A DNA stretch of 40,987 nucleotides from Planctomycetota bacterium. Its GTDB lineage: Bacteria; Planctomycetota; PLA2; JAEUHO01. The notes beneath the pieces are model-generated. The model made no database searches. It saw nothing but the letters and a program-made list of their open reading frames with translations, and was not told the DNA's origin. The translations under genes and the position numbers were made by a program. Below are positions 14,842 through 25,144 of this stretch, piece by piece (within the stretch, counting starts at the first letter, position 1; the number at the start of each line of letters is the position of its first letter). The DNA is taken from positions 1 through 40,987 of the forward strand of contig JASJDY010000084.1 of NCBI GenBank assembly GCA_030065025.1. Direction: 5' to 3'.

Positions 14842-17255
14842 GACTCCGGCTTGCTCCGGATCGCCATCGCCCAGTAGTCCCGGGCCTTGTCCACGGCCCG
14901 TCGGAGGAGCGTGCCCTCGGGGTACGTGCCGTCGTCGCCCAGACGCCCCACCTCGTGGCCCATGAAGAGCGCGAGCGCCTCGTGGATCGTGTCCACGGCG
15001 TAGATGTGGAAGCGCCCGTGCTCGCACGCGTCGACCACGTCGGCACGCAGCATGAGATCCCCCACGTTCGTCTTGGGGATGATGACGCCCTGCGTGCCGG
15101 TCAGCTCGCAGCAGTCCATGCACGTGTCGAAGAAGCCCTCGATCTTCTCGTTGACCGCACCGATCGGGAGAATGTTGCCGACCTGGTCGATGGCGCCCGT
15201 CATGGCGAGATCCTGGCGGATCGGGATGTCCGTGAGCGCGCTGATCAGACAGCACATCTCGGCGCCCGACGCCGAGTCGCCGTCGATGCCGCCGTAGCTC
15301 TGCTCGAACGCGATGGACGCGCTGAAGGCGAGCGGATGCTCGGTGCGCAGCAGGTAGCGCAGCAGACCGCCCAGGATGTAGAACCCCTTCGTGTGGATGG
15401 CTCCGCTGAGCTCCGCCTCACGCTCGATGTTGATCGTGCCGGCCGAGCCGGCGCCGATCGTCGCCGTGATGCGATTGGGGAAGCCGTACGTGAGCGCGCC
15501 GGCCGACATGACCGCAAGGCCGTTCACCTCGCCCACGCGCTTCCCCTGCGAGTTCACGCGGATGCTGCCCTTGGCGATCATCTGCCGGAAGCGACGCGCC
15601 GGCAGGTTCGCGCGCTCCTTGGTGCGGCGCACCGCCTGGTCCACGTGCTTGGCTGCGACGGTCCGCTCGGCGTCCTTGTCGGCGAGGTAGGCGGCCTCGC
15701 GTGCGAGGTCCGCCAGCCGACCGAAGCGCGCCGTGAGCTTGTCCTCCTGCGCCGCGATGCGCGCGCCGTGCTCACAGAGCGCGGCCACGGCGGTGCGGTC
15801 CATGGGCGGCAGCTTCTCCTCGCTCGCCACGCGCGCGAGCACGCTGGCGTAGAAGCCGAGCCCCTGCTCGTTGCGAGGCAGGGTCGTCTCGAAGTCCGAG
15901 AGCACCTTGAAGTGATCGCGGAAGTCGGTGTCGACCGCGTCGAGCATGTAGTAGAGGCGCGCGTCGCCCAGCAGGATGATCTTCAGGTTGACCGGGATCG
16001 GCTCCGGCTTGAGCGCCGGCACCTGCCACGGCAGCGGCATGTCCGGCGGCGCGAGCTCGATGCGTCCGCTGCGCAGCGTGCGGATGAGCGCCTTCCAGGC
16101 GCCCATCTCGGACAGCACGTCGCGCGCCTCGATGACGATGTAGCCGCCGTCGCTGCGGAGCAGCGAGCCGCCGCGGATCATCATCTGCGGTGCGTAGACC
16201 TCGTCGTCCGGATCGAGCGAGCGGTCGATCATGCCGAGCAACGCCTGGACGGACGGCGCGTGCTCCACGACGACCGGCGTCTCGTCCGTCGGCTTGTGCT
16301 TCAGCACGACGTTGACGCGGTAGCGCTCGGCAAAGCCGCCGCCCTCGCCCAGCTGGCCGAGGCGGCGCGTGAGCAGGTCCTGGACGACGTCGTCGAGGAA
16401 GGCCGCGACGTCGGCGCCCGTGAACTCCATGCGGATGGGCCGCAGCGCGCCCTCGAGCAGCGCCTGCGCCTCCTGTTCGATGAGCTTGTTCAGAGCCTCG
16501 ACGCGCTGGCCCTGGATCTGCTGCATCTTCTCGCCGACGCCCTGCATGCGCTCGGTGAACTGCGCGATCTTCTCGCCGAAGGCTTCGAGCTCCTCGTCCG
16601 TGAGCTTGCCCTCGCGGCGCAGAGCCTCGAGGCGCTCTGGCGGCGCGGGCTGGTCCTCGATCAGCGGCACGATGACCTGTCGCGAGACGGGGCCGACTTG
16701 GATCATGATCATCGTGAGGCCGGCCTCGCGCAGCTGCTCCTCGAAGGGGCGCGCGACGTTCTTCATGTCCTCGGCGGCGTGGCGCTCGATGTCGCCGGAG
16801 CGGGCCTTCACGACGTCGGACGTCAGGCCGTCGGCCAGCTCCTCCTTGACGAAGTGGATGAACCCGTCCATGCGGCGTCGGAAGGTCTCACCGGTGCCGC
16901 GCGGCAGGCTGAGGAGACGCGGCCGATCGGTCTGGGCGAAGTTGTAGACGTAGGCACGATCGTCGGGGAGGGGGCAGCCGGGCCGGATCTCCTCGAGGAG
17001 GCGACGGACGAGCGTGGCTCGGCCCGTGCCGGTGAGGCCGCGCACGTAGACGTTCTGACCCGGCGCGCTGGTTTCCAGACCGAAGCGCAGCGCCTCGACG
17101 GCGACGTCCTGCCCGACGATGCCCTCGGCGGCAGGGACCTCAGCGGTGGTCTCGAAGTCGAAGATCGCCGGGTCGCAGCGCCAGCGGAGCAGCTCGACGC
17201 CGAGGGCCGCGGGGGCCTCGGAGGGACGCGATGCGGGCGGCAGCGAAGCGCTCAT
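14838..17255 (-). CDS. LonB-like ATP-dependent protease (AAA_32/Lon protease domain)
   Basis: This 805-residue cytoplasmic protease starts at the ATG at 17255 with GGAG seven bases upstream. The N-terminal AAA part has VYVRGLTGTGRATLVRRLL, in which the Walker A lysine is replaced by Arg as I recall for this family, and a long coiled helical insertion (about 190-300). The ATPase core includes DGGYIVIEARDVLSEMGAWK. The C-terminal Lon protease domain holds the catalytic dyad: Ser at about 661 in GIDGDSASGAEM and Lys at about 704 in IGAVNEKIEGF. Their spacing of 43 residues equals that of E. coli Lon. It would degrade damaged or regulatory proteins. It lies 67 bases downstream of the hydroxyacyl-CoA dehydrogenase gene on the same strand. 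Confidence 0.93.
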   Translation of the reverse strand: MSASLPPASRPSEAPAALGVELLRWRCDPAIFDFETTAEVPAAEGIVGQDVAVEALRFGLETSAPGQNVYVRGLTGTGRATLVRRLLEEIRPGCPLPDDRAYVYNFAQTDRPRLLSLPRGTGETFRRRMDGFIHFVKEELADGLTSDVVKARSGDIERHAAEDMKNVARPFEEQLREAGLTMIMIQVGPVSRQVIVPLIEDQPAPPERLEALRREGKLTDEELEAFGEKIAQFTERMQGVGEKMQQIQGQRVEALNKLIEQEAQALLEGALRPIRMEFTGADVAAFLDDVVQDLLTRRLGQLGEGGGFAERYRVNVVLKHKPTDETPVVVEHAPSVQALLGMIDRSLDPDDEVYAPQMMIRGGSLLRSDGGYIVIEARDVLSEMGAWKALIRTLRSGRIELAPPDMPLPWQVPALKPEPIPVNLKIILLGDARLYYMLDAVDTDFRDHFKVLSDFETTLPRNEQGLGFYASVLARVASEEKLPPMDRTAVAALCEHGARIAAQEDKLTARFGRLADLAREAAYLADKDAERTVAAKHVDQAVRRTKERANLPARRFRQMIAKGSIRVNSQGKRVGEVNGLAVMSAGALTYGFPNRITATIGAGSAGTINIEREAELSGAIHTKGFYILGGLLRYLLRTEHPLAFSASIAFEQSYGGIDGDSASGAEMCCLISALTDIPIRQDLAMTGAIDQVGNILPIGAVNEKIEGFFDTCMDCCELTGTQGVIIPKTNVGDLMLRADVVDACEHGRFHIYAVDTIHEALALFMGHEVGRLGDDGTYPEGTLLRRAVDKARDYWAMAIRSKPES

Positions 17256-17322
17256 GATCGATCTCCGTCGTGTCCGGGCATTGGACGTCCGGGCGCGGGG
17301 CCGATCAAGCGGGTACCTGGGG

Positions 17323-18183
17323 CTACGTGCTCCAGTCGTAGAAGCCCTGGCCTGACTTCTTGCCGAGCTTGCCCTCGGCCACCATGTCGCGCAGCAGCTG
17401 CGGCGGCTGGAAGCGGCGGTCGTCCAGCACCTCGGCGAGGTGATCGGCGATGCCGAGGCGCACGTCGAGGCCCACGAGGTCGGTGAGCTTCAGCGGGCCC
17501 ATCGGGTGGCGGTAGCCGAGCTCGAGCGCCGTGTCGATGTCCTGCGCGCTCGCAACGCCCTCTTCGACCATACGGATCGCCTCGAGGCCGAGCACGAGGC
17601 CGAGGCGACTCGTGGCGAAGCCGGGCGAGTCCTTCACGACGACGCACGTCTTGCCCCAGCGCTCGCCGATCTCACGCGTCGCCGCCACGACCTCGTCCGA
17701 GGTCTGCTCGGTCTTCACGATCTCGAGCAGCTTCATCAGGTGCACCGGATTGAAGAAGTGCATGCCGATCACCTGCTCGGGTCGGCCGCTGGTCTGCGCG
17801 ATGTCGGTTACGGGCAACGACGAGGTGTTCGTCGCGAGGATGGCGTGCGCGGGGCACGCCTGTCCGAGCGTGCCGAAGATCGACTGCTTGAGTTCCATGC
17901 GCTCGGGCACGGCCTCGACGACGAGGTCCATGTCCTTGGCGGCATCGGCGAGGTCGGCCGGGGCTGCATGAAGGTTGGCAAGCGCGGCGTCCATCGCCTC
18001 CTGGGTGACCTTGCCGCGATCGACACCCTTCTGGAGGTTGGCCTTCACCTTGCCGAGGCCGGCCTGGACGACGTCCTGGTCGACGTCGAAGAGGTACGCC
18101 TGACAGCCGGCCTGTGCGGCGACGTGGGCGATTCCGTGGCCCATCGTGCCGGCGCCGATGACGAGGACACGCTCGATGCTCAT
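17323..18183 (-). CDS. hbd: 3-hydroxybutyryl-CoA (3-hydroxyacyl-CoA) dehydrogenase
   Basis: The 286-residue enzyme oxidises L-3-hydroxyacyl-CoA to 3-ketoacyl-CoA with NAD(P). The Rossmann signature VLVIGAGTMGHGIAHVAAQAG opens the protein. The family motif follows (AILATNTSSLPVTDIA, GMHFFNPVHLMKLLEIV), with the catalytic His in FFNPVH paired with the Glu of KLLEIV. The C-terminal helical domain has KDSPGFATSRLGL and LELGYRHPMGPLKLTDLVGLD. Length is normal for the single-domain family. It sits near an enoyl-CoA hydratase on the same strand, consistent with fatty-acid or butyrate/hydroxybutyrate metabolism, although a small lipoprotein gene separates them. Confidence 0.95.
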   Translation of the reverse strand: MSIERVLVIGAGTMGHGIAHVAAQAGCQAYLFDVDQDVVQAGLGKVKANLQKGVDRGKVTQEAMDAALANLHAAPADLADAAKDMDLVVEAVPERMELKQSIFGTLGQACPAHAILATNTSSLPVTDIAQTSGRPEQVIGMHFFNPVHLMKLLEIVKTEQTSDEVVAATREIGERWGKTCVVVKDSPGFATSRLGLVLGLEAIRMVEEGVASAQDIDTALELGYRHPMGPLKLTDLVGLDVRLGIADHLAEVLDDRRFQPPQLLRDMVAEGKLGKKSGQGFYDWST

Positions 18184-18241
18184 GCTCTTCGCTCCCAGCC
18201 CGTGAACGGGGTGCGAAGGCTAGCACACGAGAGGTGGCGCG

Positions 18242-18595
18242 CTAGCGCACCTCCTCTTCGATGATGACCTCTTCGTAGACCGTCACCTGGCGCGGCCTGA
18301 CGACGCGGCGGCGGATCACACGGCGCGGCTCGCACGGAGGCGGCGGGCAGCAGCGTTCCTGGTCCTGCGCCACGCCCTCACCGACATCGCGGCCGACCAT
18401 GTAGCCGATCAGGCTGCCGAGCACGGCGCCCGTGCCGCGGTTGCCGGAACCTGCGGCAGCGGCTCCGACGACGGCGCCCGTCGCGGCCCCCACGCCGGCG
18501 CCGGCGGCGCGTGTGTGGCCCGGCCCGGCCGCGCAGCCCGCGAATGCGAGGGCGGCGACGACGAGAACGAGCAGAGAGATGGTGCGGATGGTCAC
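18242..18595 (-). CDS. Glycine-zipper outer-membrane-type lipoprotein
   Basis: The 117-residue product has a lipoprotein signal (TISLLVLVVAALAFAGC, Cys about 21) and then a glycine-zipper segment (GAGVGAATGAVVGAAAAGSG, GAVLGSLIGYMVGRDVGEG) like that of OmpA-associated YMGG proteins. A Cys/Pro patch (CCPPPPCEP) and a very basic stretch followed by an acidic tail (VYEEVIIEEEVR) end the protein. The ATG at 18601 follows GGGAGG by only one base, too close to be used; the in-frame GTG at 18595 is seven bases away and fits, so I choose it over the ORF-track start. Probable role: envelope-associated structural protein; function unproven. Confidence 0.8.
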   Translation of the reverse strand: MTIRTISLLVLVVAALAFAGCAAGPGHTRAAGAGVGAATGAVVGAAAAGSGNRGTGAVLGSLIGYMVGRDVGEGVAQDQERCCPPPPCEPRRVIRRRVVRPRQVTVYEEVIIEEEVR

Positions 18596-18602
18596 GATCA
18601 TT

Positions 18603-18608
18603 CCTCCC
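18603..18608 (-). promoter_or_regulatory. Strong ribosome-binding site deciding a GTG start
   Basis: GGGAGG on the minus strand is one base from an ATG but seven bases from the in-frame GTG of the glycine-zipper lipoprotein. The spacing favours the GTG. Confidence 0.6.
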
Positions 18609-18731
18609 GGGATCCGCACGGCCGGCGCGGCGCGTCCCCCGTGATCAGTACCCGGCGAGCATAGGCGGGTTTCGGCGGGCCGCAGGAACTGCTTGCCCGA
18701 CTGTTGGGATCGGTCGATGTCCCGCCCGGCC

Positions 18732-19502
18732 CTACTTCTTCTTGCGCCGCTCGAGGAAGGCCGTCATGCGCTCGAACTTGTCCGGGTGCTCGAAGAGCCC
18801 GGACTGGATCTCGTTGTCCAGCTTCAGGAGCTCGCTCTCGCCGCTGCCATGGATCCAGGCCTGGAGCGCCCGCTTCGTCTGCTTCACCGCCTCCGGCGCC
18901 TGCTCGAGGATCGGGACGAGCCAGTCGCGTGCGGCGGTCAGCACGTGATCGTCCATGACGACCTCGTCCACGAGTCCGATTGTCTCGGCCTCCTGGGCGT
19001 CGATGATCGCGCCGGTGAAGAGCAGGCGGCGCGCGTGCCGCAGGCCGACCAGGGCGGGGAGCCGGCGCGTCGCGCCCGCAGCCGCCATGATGCCGAGGCC
19101 GACCTCGGGCTGGCCGAACTTCGACGACGTGCCGGCCACGCGGAAGTCGCACGTCAGCGCCAGCTCGCAGCCGCCGCCCAGGCACCAACCCGCGATGGCC
19201 GCCACGGTGGGACGCGGGAAGCGCTCCATGCGCGAGAACAGGTTGGCGTTGATGCCCTTGAGTGCATCGGGCGCGCGGCGCTCCCGCAGCTCGGCGATGT
19301 CGGCACCGGACATGAAGGCCTTGCCGCCGGAGGACGTCAGGATCAGCGCCTTCACGTCGTCGCGCGCCTCGAGCTCGCCCAGCGCCGCGTGCAGGTCGTC
19401 CACCATCTGCTGGTTGATGGCGTTGCGTACCTCGGGGCGGTTGAGCGTCAGGACGGCGACACCGTCCTCCCCCACCTCCAGCAGGATCGTCTCGTAGGCC
19501 AT
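18732..19502 (-). CDS. Enoyl-CoA hydratase/isomerase family protein
   Basis: The 256-residue crotonase-fold protein hydrates 2-enoyl-CoA in beta-oxidation-type pathways. The oxyanion-hole segments are clear: AFMSGADIAEL and AAIAGWCLGGGCELALTCDF. The two acidic catalytic residues of hydratases are present, as Glu in GGGCELAL and Glu in FGQPEVGLGI. The C-terminus ends in the lysine-rich RRKKK often seen in this family. It lies only 10 bases downstream of the quinone-reductase-like gene, so the two form an operon. The acyl substrate cannot be read from the sequence. Confidence 0.95.
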   Translation of the reverse strand: MAYETILLEVGEDGVAVLTLNRPEVRNAINQQMVDDLHAALGELEARDDVKALILTSSGGKAFMSGADIAELRERRAPDALKGINANLFSRMERFPRPTVAAIAGWCLGGGCELALTCDFRVAGTSSKFGQPEVGLGIMAAAGATRRLPALVGLRHARRLLFTGAIIDAQEAETIGLVDEVVMDDHVLTAARDWLVPILEQAPEAVKQTKRALQAWIHGSGESELLKLDNEIQSGLFEHPDKFERMTAFLERRKKK

Positions 19503-19512
19503 GTGGATCTCC

Positions 19513-20544
19513 CTAGGGGGTCAGGACCAGCTTGCCGAATACCTCGCGCTCCTCGAGCCGCCGATGCGCCTCGCCCACCTGGTCGAGCGGGAGGACCGCG
19601 TCCACGATGGGGCGCAGCTTGCCGGCCTCGAGCAGCTTGATGATGCGGTGCACGTCACCGAGGCTGCCCATCGTGCTGCCGAGCACGCTGATGTTCTTGA
19701 AGAACACGAGGTTCAGGTTCATGTCGCCCTTCGGGCCGGTCGTCGCGCCACAGAACACGTAGCGTCCGCCGCGCACGAGCGTCTTGAGCGAGTTGGCGAA
19801 CGTCGCCTGCCCGACGTGATCGGCGACGACGTCGACGCCGATGCCGCCCGTGAGCTTCTTGACCTGCTTCGACCACGCGGGATCGCTGTAGTCGATGACC
19901 TCGTCGGCGCCGAGCTCGCGCGCGCGGTCGGCCTTCGCCTGCGAGGACGTCGTGGCGATGACCTTCGAGGCTCCGGAGAGCTTCGCGATCTGGATCGCCG
20001 CCGTACTGACGCCGCTACCGGCGGCGTGCACGAGAATCGTCTCACCGGGCTTGAGGCGCGCGCGGCGCACGACCATGTTCCACGCCGTGAGCGTCGCGAG
20101 CGGGAACGCAGCCGCGTCCTCGAACGAGACGTGGTCCGCGAGGGGAATCGCGTTGCGCGCGGGGATCGTCACGTACTCGGCGCAGGTGCCGTCACGCGTC
20201 TCGCCGAAGATGCCGTAGCGCGGCGAGAGGTGATCGAGTCCAGCGGCCGTCGCGCCGTCGTCGCCCTCGACGACGCCGGGCGCGATGACGACGCGTTGGC
20301 CGACCTCGATGCCTTGCACGCCGTCGCCGAGCGCGTCGATGACGCCGGAGCCGTCGCAGCCGGGCACCATGGGCAGCGGAAACGCGTGACCGGGCACGCC
20401 GCGGCGCACCCAGGCGTCGAGGTGGTTGAGGCCCGCGGCCTTCACCTGGATGCGGACCTCGCCGGCCTTCGGCTCGGGGATCTCGCGGTCCTCGAACAGC
20501 AGCTTGTCGTAGGAGCCGTGCTCGCGGATGACGACGGCGCGCAT
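19513..20544 (-). CDS. Zinc-type alcohol dehydrogenase/quinone oxidoreductase family protein (MDR superfamily)
   Basis: The 343-residue medium-chain dehydrogenase starts at MRAVVIREHGSYDKLLF (ATG at 20544, AGGAGG nine bases upstream); the longer ORF start overlaps the next gene. The GroES-like domain has VKAAGLNHLDAWVRRGVPG and VPGCDGSGVIDALGDGV. The coenzyme domain has ILVHAAGSGVSTAAIQIAKL, a quinone-reductase-type variant of the nucleotide-binding loop. The catalytic zinc Cys of true alcohol dehydrogenases is replaced (LNHLDAW), as in zinc-free quinone oxidoreductases or enoyl reductases. The likely activity is NADPH-dependent reduction of a quinone or enone. It is the first gene of the operon with the enoyl-CoA hydratase. 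Confidence 0.93.
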   Translation of the reverse strand: MRAVVIREHGSYDKLLFEDREIPEPKAGEVRIQVKAAGLNHLDAWVRRGVPGHAFPLPMVPGCDGSGVIDALGDGVQGIEVGQRVVIAPGVVEGDDGATAAGLDHLSPRYGIFGETRDGTCAEYVTIPARNAIPLADHVSFEDAAAFPLATLTAWNMVVRRARLKPGETILVHAAGSGVSTAAIQIAKLSGASKVIATTSSQAKADRARELGADEVIDYSDPAWSKQVKKLTGGIGVDVVADHVGQATFANSLKTLVRGGRYVFCGATTGPKGDMNLNLVFFKNISVLGSTMGSLGDVHRIIKLLEAGKLRPIVDAVLPLDQVGEAHRRLEEREVFGKLVLTP

Positions 20545-20587
20545 GGGGCTGGTCCTCCTGGGTGGGCGGAGGAGTGTAGCGGATGCC

Positions 20588-22282
20588 TCACTGAAGACGG
20601 ATGACGACCTCAGCCGACTTCCCCGCCCCCACCTTCGCCTCGGCGCTGCCCACGAGCCCGCCCCAGTGGGCGCGCACGGTCCAGGTCCCGGCCGGCACAC
20701 GGTGCATGACCCGACGCCCCTTCACGTTCGTGAATGGATCGATGCGCTGGATCGCGCCGGTCATGTCGATCCAGCCGGCCTTGGGATCCAGGTCCACGCT
20801 GGCGTACGGAAGCGGCTCGCCCTCCTTGTCCACCACGCGCACGCGCAGGGTTCCGCCCTCGGCCTCGCGCAGCGTCACGCGCTGCGTGCGCGTCGCGCGC
20901 ACGTCGATTTGCATCGTCGTGCGCACGTAGCCCGGCTCGTCGAGGCGCACCTCGCGCTTGCCCTCCGGAATGCCGGTCCAGCGCGCGCGTCCTTCGGCAT
21001 CGGTCAGGTGCCCGGTGATCCAGCACCACACCTGCGCCCCGGGCACCGGTCGCCCATCCGCGTCGAGCACGAGGACCTCGACGGTGCCCACGGGGGCACG
21101 CTCGAGATAGCTGAAGTCGGAGTCCCACTCGTTGGAGTCACGGATCGTGCCGGACCAGGTCACCGCCGCGTTGTCCTTGGGGAAGCGCGCGGTGACGACA
21201 CACAGCTGCTCCCAGGTGGGTGGCAGCCGCGCATGCCCCAGGGCGGCGTTGGGTCCACTCCAGTAACCACGCCCGGTCGGCAGCACGAGGCCGGGCGACT
21301 CCTCCACGAGCGTGACCCGACGTTCGGCCTGGATCGCAGAGGTCTGTGCCTCACGAGTCACCAGCACCTCGATCGGCTGATCTCGGAAGAACGGCACGCC
21401 CCTCAGGAGCATGCCTCCGCGGTCGGGCACCCAGCGGACCCCGCGCATGATGCTCTTGCCGGCGATGTGGAAACCCTGGACGTGCGCCTTCTCGGCAGGC
21501 GTCCCGTCGTGCTCCAGCGCCCGGACGTGCACCCTGGCGTGGCGGCGCAGTGGCACCACGGCGAGGAGCCGCCATGCACGCCGGGCGATCCGCGTCTTCC
21601 AGAGCGGCATCTCCCACAGGACGTGGTCCCGCAGCACGGTCGACGGAAGGACCACGCCGAGCTCGAGCTCGTCACCGGGCAGCGCCGCGATCGGCCGGTC
21701 CAGCCGGGTCTCCGCGGCCGGCGGCTGGGCGAGGGCGGGCGCGGGGTGCCACATGACATCGCGCACGTATCTCCCCGTCTCGGCGTCCGGGAAGAGCGCT
21801 TCCAGCACCAGCTCCTGCTTGCACCAGACCTCGTGCTTCGTGTTCACGAGCTTCAGCGAGGCCAGCACCTCGGCATCGTCGCGCCACGACGCGAGGACGT
21901 CGACCTCGATGGAGCCATCGAGGGGCACGTCCGTGAGCAGCACCATGCCGCGGTGGTTCGTGACGTGCGTCACGGGCTTGGGCAGCCGCGGATCGCGTAC
22001 GACAACCGGGATGCCGGTGCGCTCCTGGCGCAGCGGCCCCTTCACGGTGATCGTGCAGTTGAAGAGCGGGGCGTCGGAGCGGACCGCCGGGGCCTTGGCA
22101 GGCCGGGTCTGGAGGCCCGGGCCGGGCAGGCCCTCAGCGGTCAGCGCGCTCGGTGCGGAGCCGCCGCGGTCGGGGTCCGCCGCATCGAGCGCATCAGGAT
22201 CGTCTGCGGCGGGAGGCCAGAGCAGCCACAGCGCCAGGCCGAGGGCGAGAGGCAGCAGGATCCAGCGCGCTCGATTCCTCAG
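20588..22282 (-). CDS. Membrane-anchored protein with carboxypeptidase-regulatory/Ig-like repeats (apparent CTG start)
   Basis: The protein is about 564 residues. An N-terminal hydrophobic helix (WILLPLALGLALWLLWP) anchors it, and the rest is extracytoplasmic. At least three beta-sandwich modules of the carboxypeptidase-regulatory type are recognisable: GIPVVVRDPRLPKPVTHVTN, VLVLDADGRPVPGAQVW and RVRVVDKEGEPLPYASVDLD. The ORF-track start lies inside the upstream small gene, where the frame translates as shadow sequence. No ATG, GTG or TTG occurs near the true N-terminus. The only well-placed candidate is a CTG overlapping the upstream TGA (CTGA), just after AAGGAGG. It is preceded by a small membrane protein gene, and the pair probably form an operon. 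Function unknown, perhaps envelope adhesion or scaffold. Confidence 0.8.
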   Translation of the reverse strand: MRNRARWILLPLALGLALWLLWPPAADDPDALDAADPDRGGSAPSALTAEGLPGPGLQTRPAKAPAVRSDAPLFNCTITVKGPLRQERTGIPVVVRDPRLPKPVTHVTNHRGMVLLTDVPLDGSIEVDVLASWRDDAEVLASLKLVNTKHEVWCKQELVLEALFPDAETGRYVRDVMWHPAPALAQPPAAETRLDRPIAALPGDELELGVVLPSTVLRDHVLWEMPLWKTRIARRAWRLLAVVPLRRHARVHVRALEHDGTPAEKAHVQGFHIAGKSIMRGVRWVPDRGGMLLRGVPFFRDQPIEVLVTREAQTSAIQAERRVTLVEESPGLVLPTGRGYWSGPNAALGHARLPPTWEQLCVVTARFPKDNAAVTWSGTIRDSNEWDSDFSYLERAPVGTVEVLVLDADGRPVPGAQVWCWITGHLTDAEGRARWTGIPEGKREVRLDEPGYVRTTMQIDVRATRTQRVTLREAEGGTLRVRVVDKEGEPLPYASVDLDPKAGWIDMTGAIQRIDPFTNVKGRRVMHRVPAGTWTVRAHWGGLVGSAEAKVGAGKSAEVVIRLQ

Positions 22283-22479
22283 GCCTCCTTGCCCTTCTTG
22301 GCCAGCCGGCGGCCGCGGATCAGGGCCTGGAGGATCAGATAGAAGACCGCGAAGGTCAGCAGCTCCCAGTGGAGCCGGTCGACGCCGGTGTCCTTCTCGG
22401 CCCAGATGAAGCGGGAGCCCGTGTAGGCGGCGAGACCACAGAACACATTGATCAGCCACGACTTGAGGCCGGTGGTCAT
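22279..22479 (-). CDS. Small two-helix membrane protein
   Basis: The 66-residue product starts at MTTGLKSWLINVF, with GGAGG six bases before the ATG at 22479; the ORF-track start is 20 codons further upstream. Two hydrophobic segments (WLINVFCGLAAYTGSRFIW and LLTFAVFYLILQALI) flank a charged loop, and the tail is basic (RGRRLAKKGKEA), so both ends should face the cytoplasm. I do not recognise the family. Its TGA overlaps the apparent start of the large anchored protein, which suggests coupled translation. It is divergent from ettA across about 68 bases. Confidence 0.75.
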   Translation of the reverse strand: MTTGLKSWLINVFCGLAAYTGSRFIWAEKDTGVDRLHWELLTFAVFYLILQALIRGRRLAKKGKEA

Positions 22480-22547
22480 GGGTGTCCTCCGTGGAGCGCT
22501 CGGCCCAAAGGCCGCGCCGTCCCCATGGTATGCGTACAACAGCGGCG

Positions 22548-24232
<1,685 letters not shown>

Positions 24233-24236
<4 letters not shown>

Positions 24237-25135
24237 GCGCACTCGACGTCCCCCCTCGCACCCTAGGTCGCACGGGCCTCGAGGTCTCGCCCCTGGGCTA
24301 CGGCTCCGTGCCGATCGGCCGCGCGCCGTACCCGAGCGACGATGCCGGCCGCCTGCTGAACACGCTGCTCGACTCCGGGATCACGCTGCTCGACACCGCC
24401 GCGGCGTACGGCAAGGCAGAGCAGGAGATCGGGACGCACGTCGCGCACCGCCGTGATGAGTACACGCTCGTCACGAAGACCGGCGCGACCGACAACTACG
24501 CGCCGGCCTGGTCGGCGCGCGAGATGCGCGAGACGACCGAACGCTCGCTGCGAAGGCTGAAGGCCGACGTGGTCGACGTCGTGCTGCTGCACACCTGCGA
24601 CCTCGACATGCTGCGTGCCGGGGAGGTCGTGGACGGCGTCCAGGAGCTGCGCGAGCGCGGCCTCGCGCGCTGGGTCGGCTACTCGGGGGACAGCGAGGCG
24701 CTCAGCTACGCGCTGGGCCTCGGCGTGTTCGACGTGATCGAGGCCTCGTACAGCCCGCTGGACCAGGCCAACCGGGACCTGCTGAAGCAGGCCGCGGAGC
24801 AGGACGTCGGCGTGCTCCTCAAGCGCCCGCTGGCCAATGGCGTCCCCGGCCGCACGAGCGCGCCGGAGGACGAGTACGCGGGTCAGTACTGGCCGCGCTG
24901 GCAGGCCCTGGAGCTGACGCGCGACGACATCGGCGGGCTCGAGTGGCCCGAGGCGTCTCTGCGGTTCGCCGCCTACGCAGGCGGCGTGACGTGCGCGCTC
25001 ACGGGCAGCGGCAGCCTCGCGAACATGCAGGCGAACATGGCCGCGATCAACGCGGGCCCGCTGCCGGCGGACGTGGTGGAAAACCTCGAACGCCGCTTCG
25101 ACGAGCGGTCGGAGAACTGGCTGGGCCTCACGTAG
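24233..25135 (+). CDS. Aldo/keto reductase
   Basis: The 300-residue TIM-barrel oxidoreductase reduces carbonyls with NAD(P)H. The catalytic tetrad is visible: Asp and Tyr in LLDTAAAYGKAEQEIG, Lys in LVTKTG and His in VVLLHTCD. TLGRTGLEVSPLGYGSVPIG opens the protein as is usual for the family, and LTGSGSLANMQANM near the end corresponds to the cofactor-binding loop. It starts at a GTG that overlaps the TGA of ettA (GTGA), so the two are probably translated in tandem, although no functional link is apparent. The substrate is unknown. Confidence 0.95.
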
Positions 25136-25144
25136 AGGCGGCGT

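Noticed and set aside
16970-17050. Loss of the Walker A lysine in the Lon-like protease as a defect
   Set aside because: GxxGTGRxT with Arg is, as I recall, usual for the AAA_32 family, and the Ser-Lys dyad is intact.
14757-17486. Plus-strand ORF of 909 codons
   Set aside because: It is the antisense shadow of the Lon-like protease, with His/Arg/Leu-rich composition and no recognisable motif.
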